Counted from the stretch's first letter, positions 29,101-36,549 are shown. The stretch: 64,000 nt of DNA from Promethearchaeota archaeon (GCA_030606485.1 JAUWGH010000001.1:434001-498000), one strand, 5' to 3'. The notes: generated by a model not told the origin, from the sequence alone. Program-made: numbers and translations.

Positions 29101-29339
29101 AGATAAGAAGGGTTTGTAAAATTTATATTATGAAAATCATTTGCCGTATTTAGGCTTTTATCTATATTATAAGTGGAATTATATCCATCAAGACGTAAAT
29201 CGTTATCTATTTCTCCCGTTTCTGAGTAGACTATCTGGGAATGAATATTATCATAAAATGAAATAAATATGGGAGTAAAAAATATTAAAAAAATAAAGAT
29301 AAACCTAATATCTTTTTTCGATACCAATTCTTTCACCAT
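26103..29339 (-). CDS. Secreted, membrane-anchored Asp-box (sialidase-like) protein with jelly-roll and Ig-like repeats
   Basis: This 1078-residue protein starts with an uncleaved-type signal anchor (IRFIFIFLIFFTPIFISFY, about 11-29). A jelly-roll domain follows at about 75-275 (WYYIEISFDCIEGYYDVII, then DDIYYSWDSKYW). The central part (about 320-640) resembles a sialidase-type propeller, with Asp-boxes TTDYGKTW near 470 and SSDNGETW near 520. Two Ig-like repeats, each about 90 residues and beginning INNGDIYTN, occupy roughly 862-950 and 953-1040, followed by a membrane helix and a basic tail. It contains many N-x-S/T sequons and so is likely glycosylated. It may bind or cleave outer glycans; catalytic Arg, Tyr and Glu residues cannot be assigned by eye. 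Its start overlaps the 79-residue ORF upstream by seven bases, so they are co-translated. Confidence 0.8.
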   Translation of the reverse strand: MVKELVSKKDIRFIFIFLIFFTPIFISFYDNIHSQIVYSETGEIDNDLRLDGYNSTYNIDKSLNTANDFHNINFTNPSYLTTYDFSNDRIGSNPNRWYVSESGNTSIQVIPDLDNHSNVVELYDNDDRINCNISNIFSESVVSGSISLLFRATMNDLTDNHFIYIYNGIIENGLKIKHHINGWYSYEYNIYGKICDFNANQWYYIEISFDCIEGYYDVIIKKDNKTGIILGYNDMIKIKGNPIAMDHITIIASNNDVDNFAYIDDIYYSWDSKYWQITDRKMPHYIKELTDTEYGSSNLNNNIFNSQFGYGIKSSGMWEAYTFRVRDSDTYDDMKTAIRKGSDEIDFYGNIGSKHGYIDDRKMAKFRFNLTTQNLTLLWTNETLPSGKGGVINDTIFLFVDHMNGSRGYIYSLDGLEGEKWSDFVSIMNIYPNIFSYYDNLKSSNVSGTYYRVLHCFNETDNIYTTNLLKTTDYGKTWEKGPILYNGSHNWYETTITHIGNGRFIGLIREEYGGNYVAQTTSSDNGETWSKITYTNLGDGSGVKPSYIEYDKETDKVIVMYRDRSIAGHPLYRSYQKYSISDAQTVFNNASAWEDPKICFWGDRLGGYPQLIKISHNEYLYYFNEDADWHISRDSDLYAGYIRWYNDVYYSINNNLNYSFEVLDLDKQDNYIIPFNLTYSYKTNVNQLIDFSVWNFDSNSWELIDSSTNNVSFNENTFPLNSSHINSTNDILLNFYGLNTPNDFELYLENLSVNYKWIKISEDQYSTIEKNIKGDVYDDCNKKYDMTIRFNYKFINNTKYSYFADILINNNIFPLSVDGIYHSFNYSFHFDPTIEIGYNLKFNITNGKLYLKNIGYSIYPVCQMTINNGDIYTNDTLVFLTLFSTYATEVCFKNNTGSWSIWESYETSKHLYLNGSVNNTEYTIFVKFRNDLGKSDIVSDDIIYKNIFLPLNPSISINNGDIYTNNTLVNLTLYSTYANEMCFKIGNGSWSDWEIYNTSKQINISGSENNTKYTISVKFKNVFGESDMVSDSIIYLVNDNFVNNGLVLILTLSIIICLFSIILFIRYFIKYNKRIIKR
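26220..26770 (-). repeat. Two tandem Ig-like repeat units within the Asp-box protein gene
   Basis: Two adjacent units of about 275 bases each encode INNGDIYTNDTLVFLTLFST-type and INNGDIYTNNTLVNLTLYST-type modules. Both continue with a Cys-Phe-Lys strand, Gly-Ser-Trp-Ser, and a Lys-Phe-(R/K)-Asn strand. At DNA level they are visibly related but diverged. They form the stalk in front of the membrane anchor. Confidence 0.85.
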
Positions 29340-29572
29340 GATAATTTACTTCCCCATTTTATTCCGTAGTCTTCAAACATATACCAAGACATTGCATCAT
29401 GATAATATCTGGTTTTATAGGTTCTACCTACATAATTCTTTTCTTCAAATCTCCAGATAGAAAATTTACAATATAATTTCCATAATTTAAATGAAAGATT
29501 ATAAAATGTTTTATTTCTTTTTGTAACTCTTGAAATCCAATATAACAATTCCCGTATAATCCAATACTTCAT
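29333..29572 (-). CDS. Small basic protein upstream of the Asp-box gene
   Basis: A 79-residue ORF beginning MKYWIIRELLYWISRVTKRN and ending YGIKWGSKLSW, rich in Trp, Tyr, Lys and Arg. Its stop overlaps the start of the 1078-residue protein by seven bases and its ATG follows the preceding ORF's stop by three bases. This tight packing is the main reason to accept it as real. I do not recognise the family. It has no membrane helix and would be cytoplasmic or membrane-peripheral. Confidence 0.55.
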   Translation of the reverse strand: MKYWIIRELLYWISRVTKRNKTFYNLSFKLWKLYCKFSIWRFEEKNYVGRTYKTRYYHDAMSWYMFEDYGIKWGSKLSW

Positions 29573-29575
29573 TTT

Positions 29576-29728
29576 TTACCACATCAATTCCAATTCTAAC
29601 TCTATCTCATAATTCTCTGGCTCTTTTTTGGTTGATATAATAATATATCTCTTTTCTTTACTGTATATTTTTTTATTAATTATAATTATTGTATTTAGCC
29701 TTATTCTTTTTTTTCCTAACTCACTCAC
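29576..29728 (-). CDS. Small hypothetical protein in the Asp-box operon
   Basis: A 50-codon minus-strand ORF runs from GTG at 29728 to the stop at 29576-29578. It reads MSELGKKRIRLNTIIIINKK, then a basic middle, then ENYEIELELELMW. It fits snugly between the ORF ending at 29736 and the ATG at 29572, with 3-7 base gaps, which suggests translational coupling. Family unknown; it could also be a fragment of a larger lost gene. Confidence 0.4.
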   Translation of the reverse strand: MSELGKKRIRLNTIIIINKKIYSKEKRYIIISTKKEPENYEIELELELMW

Positions 29729-29735
29729 TTTTTAA

Positions 29736-30110
29736 TCACTTCCATTTAATTTCATAATTATCCAAATTTTCAAATTCTTTATCATCTTTCATAAGTTTTT
29801 TAAATCTTTCAAATTTTTTTCGTGATTGTAATATTTTTTCAATTTCTTTTATTCTTGATATTGCCGTTAAGACTTCTGTTAAATTAAAGTAATTAGGCAA
29901 AAATATTGAAAAAAGCAAATCTCCACTAAAAAAAACAATTAAAATGAGAGAAGGGAACAGAATTGAAAAATATTTTTCGAAAGTATGGGAAATTCTTTCT
30001 ATTAATGATATTTTCTCTTCTTCAAAATATTGGGAATAAATTACATGACTTAATGGGATTATTTTTGTAGATTCAATTATCATATTCCTCTTTGGCTGAA
30101 CTATAATCAA
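29736..30110 (-). pseudogene. Chimeric ORF: internal piece of a duplicated flippase fused to an unknown tail
   Basis: The first part of the 124-residue ORF (LSHVIYSQYFEEEKISLIER to FSIFLPNYFN) is an almost exact copy of an internal segment of the flippase at 31407-32915; the DNA match spans about 29882-30059 against 31967-32141. After that the sequence switches to an unrelated, charged, helical tail (LTEVLTAISRIKEIEKIL, then FKKLMKDDKEFENLDNYEIK). The tail and the three genes downstream are one block. The block seems to have replaced the end of a flippase copy, whose last codons survive at 25993-26076. Confidence 0.8.
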
Positions 30111-30141
30111 AATATTTAAAATTTAATTGTTTTTTAATAAT

Positions 30142-31302
30142 TTACAAATTTTTATTCAACAAATCAAAAATTTTTTTTGAGGATTTACCATCTCCGTAAG
30201 GATTTATAGCATTAGCCATTTTGAAATATTTTTTTTCCTCCGTTACAAGCGTTATAGTCTCTTCTACAATATTTTTTTTATTTGTTCCAACTAATTTTGC
30301 AGTACCAGCATCTACACCTTCCATCCTTTCAGTAACATCTCTAATTACTAAAACAGGTTTCCCTAGCGTGAGTGCTTCTTCTTGAACTCCTCCTGAATCA
30401 GTCAAAATAATGAGTGATTTACTCATTAGCCAGACAAAATGAGGATAAGTTAATGGATCTATTAAGTGAACATTCTTTATTTTAGAAAGGATACTATAAA
30501 CCGATTTCTTTATGTTTGGGTTTAAATGAACTGGACAAATTATTTCAAAATCAGGCAATTTTTCAGAAATTTCTTTAATTGCATAGCAAATATTTTCTAA
30601 AGGTTTTCCAAAACTTTCTCTTCTATGACACGTAATCAAAATTATTTTTGATTTACGCAAATTAATATTAGTTAAAATTTCCAAATTCGTAATAATTGAT
30701 TCTTCAAGTTCAGGATTATTTTCAATGATAGCTTTTGTTTGTAAAATCGCATCAATAACAGTATTTCCTACAATCCATACATTTTTTTCTATTCCTTCTT
30801 TCATTAGATTATCTTTCGCTTTATTTGTTGGAACAAAATGGTAATCGCTTATGTGATCAATTAAAACCCTATTAATTTCTTCAGGAAATGGTGAGTATTT
30901 ATTAAAACTTCTTAAACCGGCTTCTATATGAGTGATCTTTATTTTTTTATAAAAACCTGCTAATGCACCTATAAAGGCAGTTGTTGTATCTCCTTGTACA
31001 AATATTAGATTTGGATTACAATCATTAAGAACTTCTTCTAGGTTTTTAAGACCATTTGCAGTAATATCAAAAAGAGATTGGTTTGGTTCCATTAAATTCA
31101 AATCATAATCTACTTTTATATCAAAAAATGATAATATTTGATCCAACATCTCTCTGTGTTGCGCAGTAATACAGATTTTTATTTCATATTCAGAATATTT
31201 CCTAAATTCCTTAATTAAAGGCGAAATCTTTATCGTTTCAGGACGTGTTCCAAAAATAAACAAGATAATAGAAACGTTATTTTGGTTAATTGATGATTCC
31301 AT
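30142..31302 (-). CDS. wecB: UDP-N-acetylglucosamine 2-epimerase, non-hydrolysing
   Basis: The 386-residue protein matches WecB along its length. It has FIFGTRPETIKISPLIKEF at about residues 13-31, FVQGDTTTAFIGALAGFYK near 94-112, HIEAGLRSFNKYSPFPEEIN near 118-137, CHRRESFGKPLENI near 224-237, and TDSGGVQEEALTLGKPVLVI near 295-314, including the conserved active-site His, Arg and Glu residues. The enzyme converts UDP-GlcNAc to UDP-ManNAc, the precursor of mannosaminuronic and sialic-type sugars. It sits upstream of the Asp-box operon and about 100 bases downstream of the flippase on the same strand. No UDP-ManNAc dehydrogenase is present in the window, so the later steps must be encoded elsewhere. 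Confidence 0.93.
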   Translation of the reverse strand: MESSINQNNVSIILFIFGTRPETIKISPLIKEFRKYSEYEIKICITAQHREMLDQILSFFDIKVDYDLNLMEPNQSLFDITANGLKNLEEVLNDCNPNLIFVQGDTTTAFIGALAGFYKKIKITHIEAGLRSFNKYSPFPEEINRVLIDHISDYHFVPTNKAKDNLMKEGIEKNVWIVGNTVIDAILQTKAIIENNPELEESIITNLEILTNINLRKSKIILITCHRRESFGKPLENICYAIKEISEKLPDFEIICPVHLNPNIKKSVYSILSKIKNVHLIDPLTYPHFVWLMSKSLIILTDSGGVQEEALTLGKPVLVIRDVTERMEGVDAGTAKLVGTNKKNIVEETITLVTEEKKYFKMANAINPYGDGKSSKKIFDLLNKNL

Positions 31303-31406
31303 AGCGTGTCCCTATTAATTATTCGATAAACTATAAAAATTGCTTTTATTAAATGTAGGAATCTTTTATTTCTAAATTTTTATTTCAATTTTTAAAAATA
31401 TTCATT

Positions 31407-32915
31407 TTATTTGAATGAAAATTCTTCTATAAGTGAATCTCTATATCTTTTTAATTTTAACAAATCCAATAGGAAAATTAAATCATTTTTACGTAATTGT
31501 TTAAAAACAATTAATTCACCAAAAAATATTCCTAGAATTACAAAAATTGAAACAATTAGCAGTAAAAATTGATTTCCAATTAAAAAATTTAGTATGAAAT
31601 GTTTTATTAAAAATGAGATTAATAGGGAAGAGAGCGCAAAAATAATATGCGAAAGAATTATTTTTTGGGATGTAATATTGAAAAATTTTTTTGAAAAATA
31701 TCTATTAAAAATTAAAAATATGAAATATGGTATTGTTGCTGCAAGTGCATATCCTATTGTCCCTAATCCAAACAAATTAAAAATTAAAAAGTTTTCGGGG
31801 ATAAGAATAATCATCAACAGAAAAGTTAGAGATAAGAAAACAATATTCAAAGACGCGATCATATGCTGTTTTTTACCGGGTACCATGAGATTTCCATAAG
31901 GAGTTGAAGTTCCATAAATATATGGAATAAATATCATGATATACAATATTGGCAGGGAATTAAAGTAATTAGGTAAAAATATTGAAAAAAGCAAATCTCC
32001 ACTAAAAAAAACAATTAAAATGAGAGATAGGAACAGAATTGAGAAATATTTTTCAAAAGTATGGGAAATTCTTTCTATTAATGATATTTTCTCTTCTGCA
32101 AAATATTGAGAATAAATCACATGGCTTAAGGAAATTAAACTATTGGGTATCAGTAATATTAATGTAATAATTTGACTAATCAGAGATATTTGGGCAAGGG
32201 CTGCATGTCCAAAAGAAAAATCTAAAATGATATTATTGAAATTAATAACAAACACAGCCAATACTGAATTTATAATAAAAGGTTTTGTTTCTTTTAGGTA
32301 GTTCAAAGCCATTTGTTTTTGAGGTTTTTTTATAATAATCTCATTTTTAGACAAGATTAAAATTATAATTAGGAGAAGGAAATCAAATCCAAACTCAATA
32401 ATTCCAATAAACAATAGTGGATTAGAGATATTTGAAAGATTAAAGGCAAGAATTATTATTGAGGTGGATTTCCCTGAATTAATGAAAAAAAAAGGCAGTT
32501 CAGATTTGAAAATCTTTTTTCTTGCTATTAAATTATCCAGGAAAATACGAGTTAAGGAGAATGTAATTTTTGATAATAATAGTAATATAATAAAAAGAGA
32601 ATAATAGCTATTCCATAATTGAAATATTGTTATTAAAATGAGTGTAAAACAAATGCTCTCTATTATTAAAAAAAATCTGATTAGGAAAAATGTGCTGAAA
32701 TATTCATCAAAATCTTTTTTAATAGAATATCTAAAATGAATATTTTTGAATCCCATTTCTCTAAAAATAAATCCTAGTTCAATAAAGCTCCTAAATAGAA
32801 CCAAAATGCCCATTAATTCTATCTCAAGATTTAAAAAAAGAAAAAAAACAGCAATGGTGTATATTATATGATGTCCTAATTGAGAAACGACAGTAATAGT
32901 AAATTTTTCTTTCAT
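31407..32915 (-). CDS. Polysaccharide flippase, Wzx/MATE-like (MOP superfamily)
   Basis: A 502-residue polytopic protein with about 12-14 membrane helices; the segment LSHVIYSQYFAEEKISLIER near residues 260-279 and IFIPYIYGTSTPYGNLMVPGK near 330-350 follow the pattern of O-antigen flippases. It would translocate the lipid-linked glycan built by the GT2 and GT4 enzymes encoded just upstream. Two pieces of a second copy of this gene lie on either side of the Asp-box operon (25950-26076 and 29882-30059). It starts with ATG and is preceded, after 45 bases, by a GT2 gene on the same strand. Confidence 0.88.
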   Translation of the reverse strand: MKEKFTITVVSQLGHHIIYTIAVFFLFLNLEIELMGILVLFRSFIELGFIFREMGFKNIHFRYSIKKDFDEYFSTFFLIRFFLIIESICFTLILITIFQLWNSYYSLFIILLLLSKITFSLTRIFLDNLIARKKIFKSELPFFFINSGKSTSIIILAFNLSNISNPLLFIGIIEFGFDFLLLIIILILSKNEIIIKKPQKQMALNYLKETKPFIINSVLAVFVINFNNIILDFSFGHAALAQISLISQIITLILLIPNSLISLSHVIYSQYFAEEKISLIERISHTFEKYFSILFLSLILIVFFSGDLLFSIFLPNYFNSLPILYIMIFIPYIYGTSTPYGNLMVPGKKQHMIASLNIVFLSLTFLLMIILIPENFLIFNLFGLGTIGYALAATIPYFIFLIFNRYFSKKFFNITSQKIILSHIIFALSSLLISFLIKHFILNFLIGNQFLLLIVSIFVILGIFFGELIVFKQLRKNDLIFLLDLLKLKRYRDSLIEEFSFK

Positions 32916-32960
32916 ATTTTCATTTTATAATTTATATAACTAAAATTTGTTTTAATTAAA

Positions 32961-33971
32961 TTATTTTTTAACAAAAATATAGAGCCTATAATTCCTTAAG
33001 ATAAAATTAATTTTAAAAATGGCTAATTCGCAATAATGTGGAAGCTTACAGTTAAATAATTGTATAAAATTGAAATATTTATGAATATAATATCTTATTA
33101 AAACAGGTATTTTTGTTCTGATTTTCATACTTTTATCCTTTATTAAATCAAATAAATTGATTTTTCTTTGAAGGAGATTTTGCTCGATTTTTGAGGTATT
33201 TAATTGATTTAATTTAGATTTTAATTGATAATTTATATCTCTTTGATTATAGTCCTTATATTTATTGAAAATATATTGATAGGTTTTATATCTATTTAAA
33301 AGATGTTTAGGATCTTTAAAACGACTGTATTCCCTAATACTTAACTCATGGATTCTATATTTAATCAATATTTCTTTTAAGATTAAAATAGATTTATCCT
33401 TATATTTCAATAATCTTAACCAATAATCATAATCTTCCATAGCTTTTAATTGAAAATTTTCATCCAATAAACCTATGGCATCGATAACACTTTTTTTCAT
33501 TAATACGCTTGAATTTTTAACGAAATTTCCCTTCAATAACAACTTAAAAGATATTCTTTTATTTTCTTTGATCGAAAAAAACTTAAAAGGATATTTTGAA
33601 GGAAAAGTTATTCCATTTGTGGAAACTAGCAAGATATCAGGATTCTTTTCTATGATATCAATTTGTTTTCCTAATTTTTGAGGTAACCATATATCATCGG
33701 AATCTAGAAAAGCAATAAATTCACCTTTTGCAATCTTTAATCCCTTATTTCTTGCTTTTGCTGGTAATCCACAATGTTTTTGCAAAATATATTTAATTCG
33801 ATTATCTTTAAAAGACTGAACTACTGTTTTTGTATTGTCTGTTGAGCCATCATCAATTATTAAGATTTCAAAATTTTGATAGGTTTGATTTAAAACAGAG
33901 TTGATTGTTTCTCCAATTAAATTAGCTCGATTATATGTCGGAATAATCACACTAACTAATTTTTTTTTCAA
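32961..33971 (-). CDS. GT2-family glycosyltransferase
   Basis: The 336-residue protein has a GT-A domain: SVIIPTYNRANLIGETINSV at residues 7-26, IIDDGSTDNTK near 37-47, FLDSDDIWLPQK (metal-binding DSD) near 89-100, and EDYDYWLRLLKYKD near 180-193, where the acidic pair serves as catalytic base. The C-terminal 100 residues are basic and helical, with no membrane segment. It would be a cytoplasmic or peripheral enzyme extending the glycan exported by the flippase encoded next. The sugar is unknown. Confidence 0.87.
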   Translation of the reverse strand: MKKKLVSVIIPTYNRANLIGETINSVLNQTYQNFEILIIDDGSTDNTKTVVQSFKDNRIKYILQKHCGLPAKARNKGLKIAKGEFIAFLDSDDIWLPQKLGKQIDIIEKNPDILLVSTNGITFPSKYPFKFFSIKENKRISFKLLLKGNFVKNSSVLMKKSVIDAIGLLDENFQLKAMEDYDYWLRLLKYKDKSILILKEILIKYRIHELSIREYSRFKDPKHLLNRYKTYQYIFNKYKDYNQRDINYQLKSKLNQLNTSKIEQNLLQRKINLFDLIKDKSMKIRTKIPVLIRYYIHKYFNFIQLFNCKLPHYCELAIFKINFILRNYRLYIFVKK

Positions 33972-34024
33972 AATAATTCCATGAAATATTATTTTGGATT
34001 CTTTTTAATAATTTAAGGTAATTT

Positions 34025-34996
34025 TTAATTTTTCAGTTTTGTATTTAATAATTTATTACATTTGGTATAAAAATCTCTTAAATCTCTACTCTTAAATATA
34101 ACACAACCTTCTGGTCTTGATGTAACATTGCTAGCCACAACAGGAGTCTCAAAATAAAGAGATTCGCGAATAGAAATTGAATCTCCATCCGTATTGGTTG
34201 GTCTTGCTAATAAATCAGCTTTTTTAAAAATTGGCCAAAGTTCTCTATGTCCAGTCAAAAAATAAAAATTCTCTTCAATTTTTAACTTTCTGATCAAATT
34301 TATCATTTTTTTTAAATAGAAAGTGTTTTTACTTTCATTAGCTAGGGCGAATATAAAGCCTAAATTTGGATAATTTTTTTTTAATTTTGCGGTTAATTCT
34401 ATACACAGATCAAGTCCATATAAATCAATATTATTGTAAAAATTTAGAAAACTTCCATTAGCTACAATTAATGGCTTTTTAACATTTAAAAAATCTATTA
34501 ATTCTGGTTTATAGGTATTAATAATTTTATTTTCTTCTTCAAGTGGTGGAGGCAGAAATGCATTTTTAACAAATATATTTTTATTTTTTACATTTAATTT
34601 TTTAATAAAATCTTCATACTCTGGATTTACAACTTGAATAAATTTCGCTTTATTCAACATATTTCTGATTAGAAATTTAATTATTTGATTTGATTTGTTA
34701 TAATGAACTTTTAGAGAGCGTCCATGAATAACAAGAGAAAATTCATGAATGCTAAAATTAGTTAAAAAATATAATATTAATGCATCCCTTATGGAAGTGG
34801 AATGGAAAATAAAATTTTTCTTTTTAAAATTTAATATTACATCTTTAAGCCACCAAGGTTTAAGTCTATTAAATCTCTTAAAATATTTATAATAATCAAT
34901 AAAAAGAGCATTCTTTTCTAATTTTGACAATCGATATAAATATACAGAAATTCCACCATATAGTGGAGGTACTGGGCCAATATGAACATCTTGCAT
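34025..34996 (-). CDS. GT4-like glycosyltransferase
   Basis: A 323-residue GT-B enzyme. The N-terminus MQDVHIGPVPPLYGGISVYL contains the Pro-x-x-Gly-Gly loop that follows the first strand in GT4 proteins. The C-terminal domain includes FKKADLLARPTNTDGDSISI and RESLYFETPVVASNVTS near 265-300, with the E-x7-E-type donor-binding position represented by Asp and Glu residues of this loop. It is the first gene of the minus-strand cluster and diverges from the GT2 at 35251. It is shorter than the usual 370-400 residues. Confidence 0.78.
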   Translation of the reverse strand: MQDVHIGPVPPLYGGISVYLYRLSKLEKNALFIDYYKYFKRFNRLKPWWLKDVILNFKKKNFIFHSTSIRDALILYFLTNFSIHEFSLVIHGRSLKVHYNKSNQIIKFLIRNMLNKAKFIQVVNPEYEDFIKKLNVKNKNIFVKNAFLPPPLEEENKIINTYKPELIDFLNVKKPLIVANGSFLNFYNNIDLYGLDLCIELTAKLKKNYPNLGFIFALANESKNTFYLKKMINLIRKLKIEENFYFLTGHRELWPIFKKADLLARPTNTDGDSISIRESLYFETPVVASNVTSRPEGCVIFKSRDLRDFYTKCNKLLNTKLKN

Positions 34997-35148
34997 TGAA
35001 AGAAATAACTACAAAATCTTTTTTTTACCTTTATAAAAAAATATGATTAACAATCTTAAAATTTATTTCATTTTTTCCTAATATTTATATAATAATCACT
35101 TTTTACCTAAAAAAAGTAAATTGATATTTGAATTTAAAAGATGAATAT

Positions 35149-35190
35149 GCAATTCTATATCTAAGTGATATCAGTAATACGTTTTATTTT
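35149..35190 (+). repeat. Direct repeat copy A flanking a GT2 gene
   Basis: The segment AATTCTATATCTAAGTGATA with the following TCAGTAATA recurs at 36305-36340 as AATTCTACGTTTAAGTGATA plus TCAATAATA. One copy lies about 65 bases before, and the other 240 bases after, the GT2 gene at 35251-36063. The pair could mark the ends of a duplicated or inserted unit. Confidence 0.6.
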
Positions 35191-35250
35191 TATTAAAGAG
35201 ATTATTAAACCATCTAATAATTAAGATATTATAATTATAAACCAGTAGAT

Positions 35251-36063
35251 ATGTCCGATAATAATAAAAAAAGTGAAAAAAACAAAATAGTGGACGTGAT
35301 TATTCCGTTTCATAATGAAGAGGATTATTTAGAAAGATGCTTGAGTGCATTAAAAAATCAAAATTATATTCATAAAATAATAGGCATAAATGATTATTCC
35401 ATTGACAATTCTATAGAAATATGTAAAAAATTTAACATTCATGTTATTGATATGGAAATTCCACTCAACCAGAGAAAGTCTGAATTAGCAGATAATTTAA
35501 ATTTAGGGTTAAAAAATTCGGATTCAAAATATATTTTAAAACTTGATGCCGACATTGAATTAATTAATTCAAATTATATTGAAGTGTTAGTAGATTTTAT
35601 GGAAAGGAAAAAAAATAGAAAATATTTCTCTGTAGGAGGCCTTATTTACGTACTGAAACCAAAATGGTTAAAATTATTTAATTTATTCTTTACAAAAATC
35701 CCAAGAGGAGCTGCAAGAATATATCGAGCTAAAAACTTAAGGAAAATGGGAGGTTTTGTTTACAATAAAAAGTATAAATTTAAAAATACATATGGCTCAA
35801 TAGTTCATAGAAATATTGATTCTGCAACTGATAAATTAGCAAGAAAATTTCACTATAAAACAAAATTTATTCGAAAAGTTAAAGCTATTCATCATCGACC
35901 GTGTAAAATACACTTTACTTATAATTTGTTATCTGATTCGTTTTATAGAAATATGATTAAACTCTTTTGTGCCATAATCAGCTTTAGCCCAAAGATGATT
36001 CTTGAGGGACTCAAATATATTAAGATATACTTCAAATATAAGATTTTAAGCTCTATTAGATAA
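35251..36063 (+). CDS. GT2-family glycosyltransferase, close paralogue of the 55907 gene
   Basis: A 270-residue GT-A enzyme: VDVIIPFHNEEDYLERCL at residues 14-31, INDYSIDNS near 49-57 (a variant of DDGSxD), and the metal-binding KLDADIEL near 100-107. A conserved C-terminal half reads KFIRKVKAIHHRPCKIHFTY near 207-226. It has the same length as the protein encoded at 55907-56719 and is highly similar along it, so the two are duplicates 20 kb apart. It is flanked by a short direct repeat (35149 and 36304). A hydrophobic stretch near 236-262 may associate with the membrane. Specificity is unknown. Confidence 0.85.
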   Translation: MSDNNKKSEKNKIVDVIIPFHNEEDYLERCLSALKNQNYIHKIIGINDYSIDNSIEICKKFNIHVIDMEIPLNQRKSELADNLNLGLKNSDSKYILKLDADIELINSNYIEVLVDFMERKKNRKYFSVGGLIYVLKPKWLKLFNLFFTKIPRGAARIYRAKNLRKMGGFVYNKKYKFKNTYGSIVHRNIDSATDKLARKFHYKTKFIRKVKAIHHRPCKIHFTYNLLSDSFYRNMIKLFCAIISFSPKMILEGLKYIKIYFKYKILSSIR

Positions 36064-36241
36064 AATCAAAATAAACTCTAATTCAAATAATTAAATTAAC
36101 TGCATAAAATTTTAAATATTGAGCTTTTTCTTTGAAAAATTTAATGCTTGAGAACGTGAGAGAAAAATATCTATAATTAATTCTTTTCTCTCTTGGAAAA
36201 ATAAATCTGAATTTATAGAAAACATAAGAAATAATAATAAT

Positions 36242-36305
36242 TTAAATGGATGCATAATAGACGGTATCATCTTGATATTCATATAATGTCGTGTTAAAAA
36301 ATTTT
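36242..36305 (-). pseudogene. Stray 3' end of a giant membrane-protein gene
   Basis: On the minus strand this piece encodes KFFNTTLYEYQDDTVYYASI and a stop. It matches the C-terminus of the protein encoded at 22734-25916 (KFFNTKLYEYQGFSVYYAPI). Only about 20 codons remain. The opposite-strand position next to a repeat copy suggests it is debris from a recombination event that exchanged neighbouring genes. Confidence 0.8.
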
Positions 36306-36345
36306 AATTCTACGTTTAAGTGATATCAATAATAGGTTTACTGAT
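36304..36345 (+). repeat. Direct repeat copy B flanking a GT2 gene
   Basis: This is the partner of the copy at 35149-35190. It directly adjoins the membrane-protein remnant ending at 36305, so the remnant boundary and the repeat boundary coincide. Confidence 0.6.
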
Positions 36346-36549
36346 ATTACCACAGTAAGGTTTTTTAAGAATTCGAGCTAGCATGTAATTATCATTCTGA
36401 GCTTAAAGATTATTTAAAATAGTTAAAAAATAGTAATTATACGATTTGAATGTTTTAATTTTGTTAAAAATTTACAAAATATGCTTTTAAGAAAAACTTT
36501 AAAGAATCTTTTTTAATAAATTACTTAATTATTAAAAGTCTAAGTTAGT

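Larger units (their letters stand above)
36064..36549. other. Intergenic stretch with remnant and repeat
   Basis: This 486-base gap contains the minus-strand membrane-protein remnant at 36242-36305 and direct-repeat copy B from about 36304. Its other parts show no ORF. TAAGTTAGTATG just before the next gene includes the ATG at 36550. Confidence 0.6.

Noticed and set aside
31594-31899. 101-codon plus-strand ORF
   Set aside because: It is antisense to the flippase and is simply the complement of hydrophobic codons.
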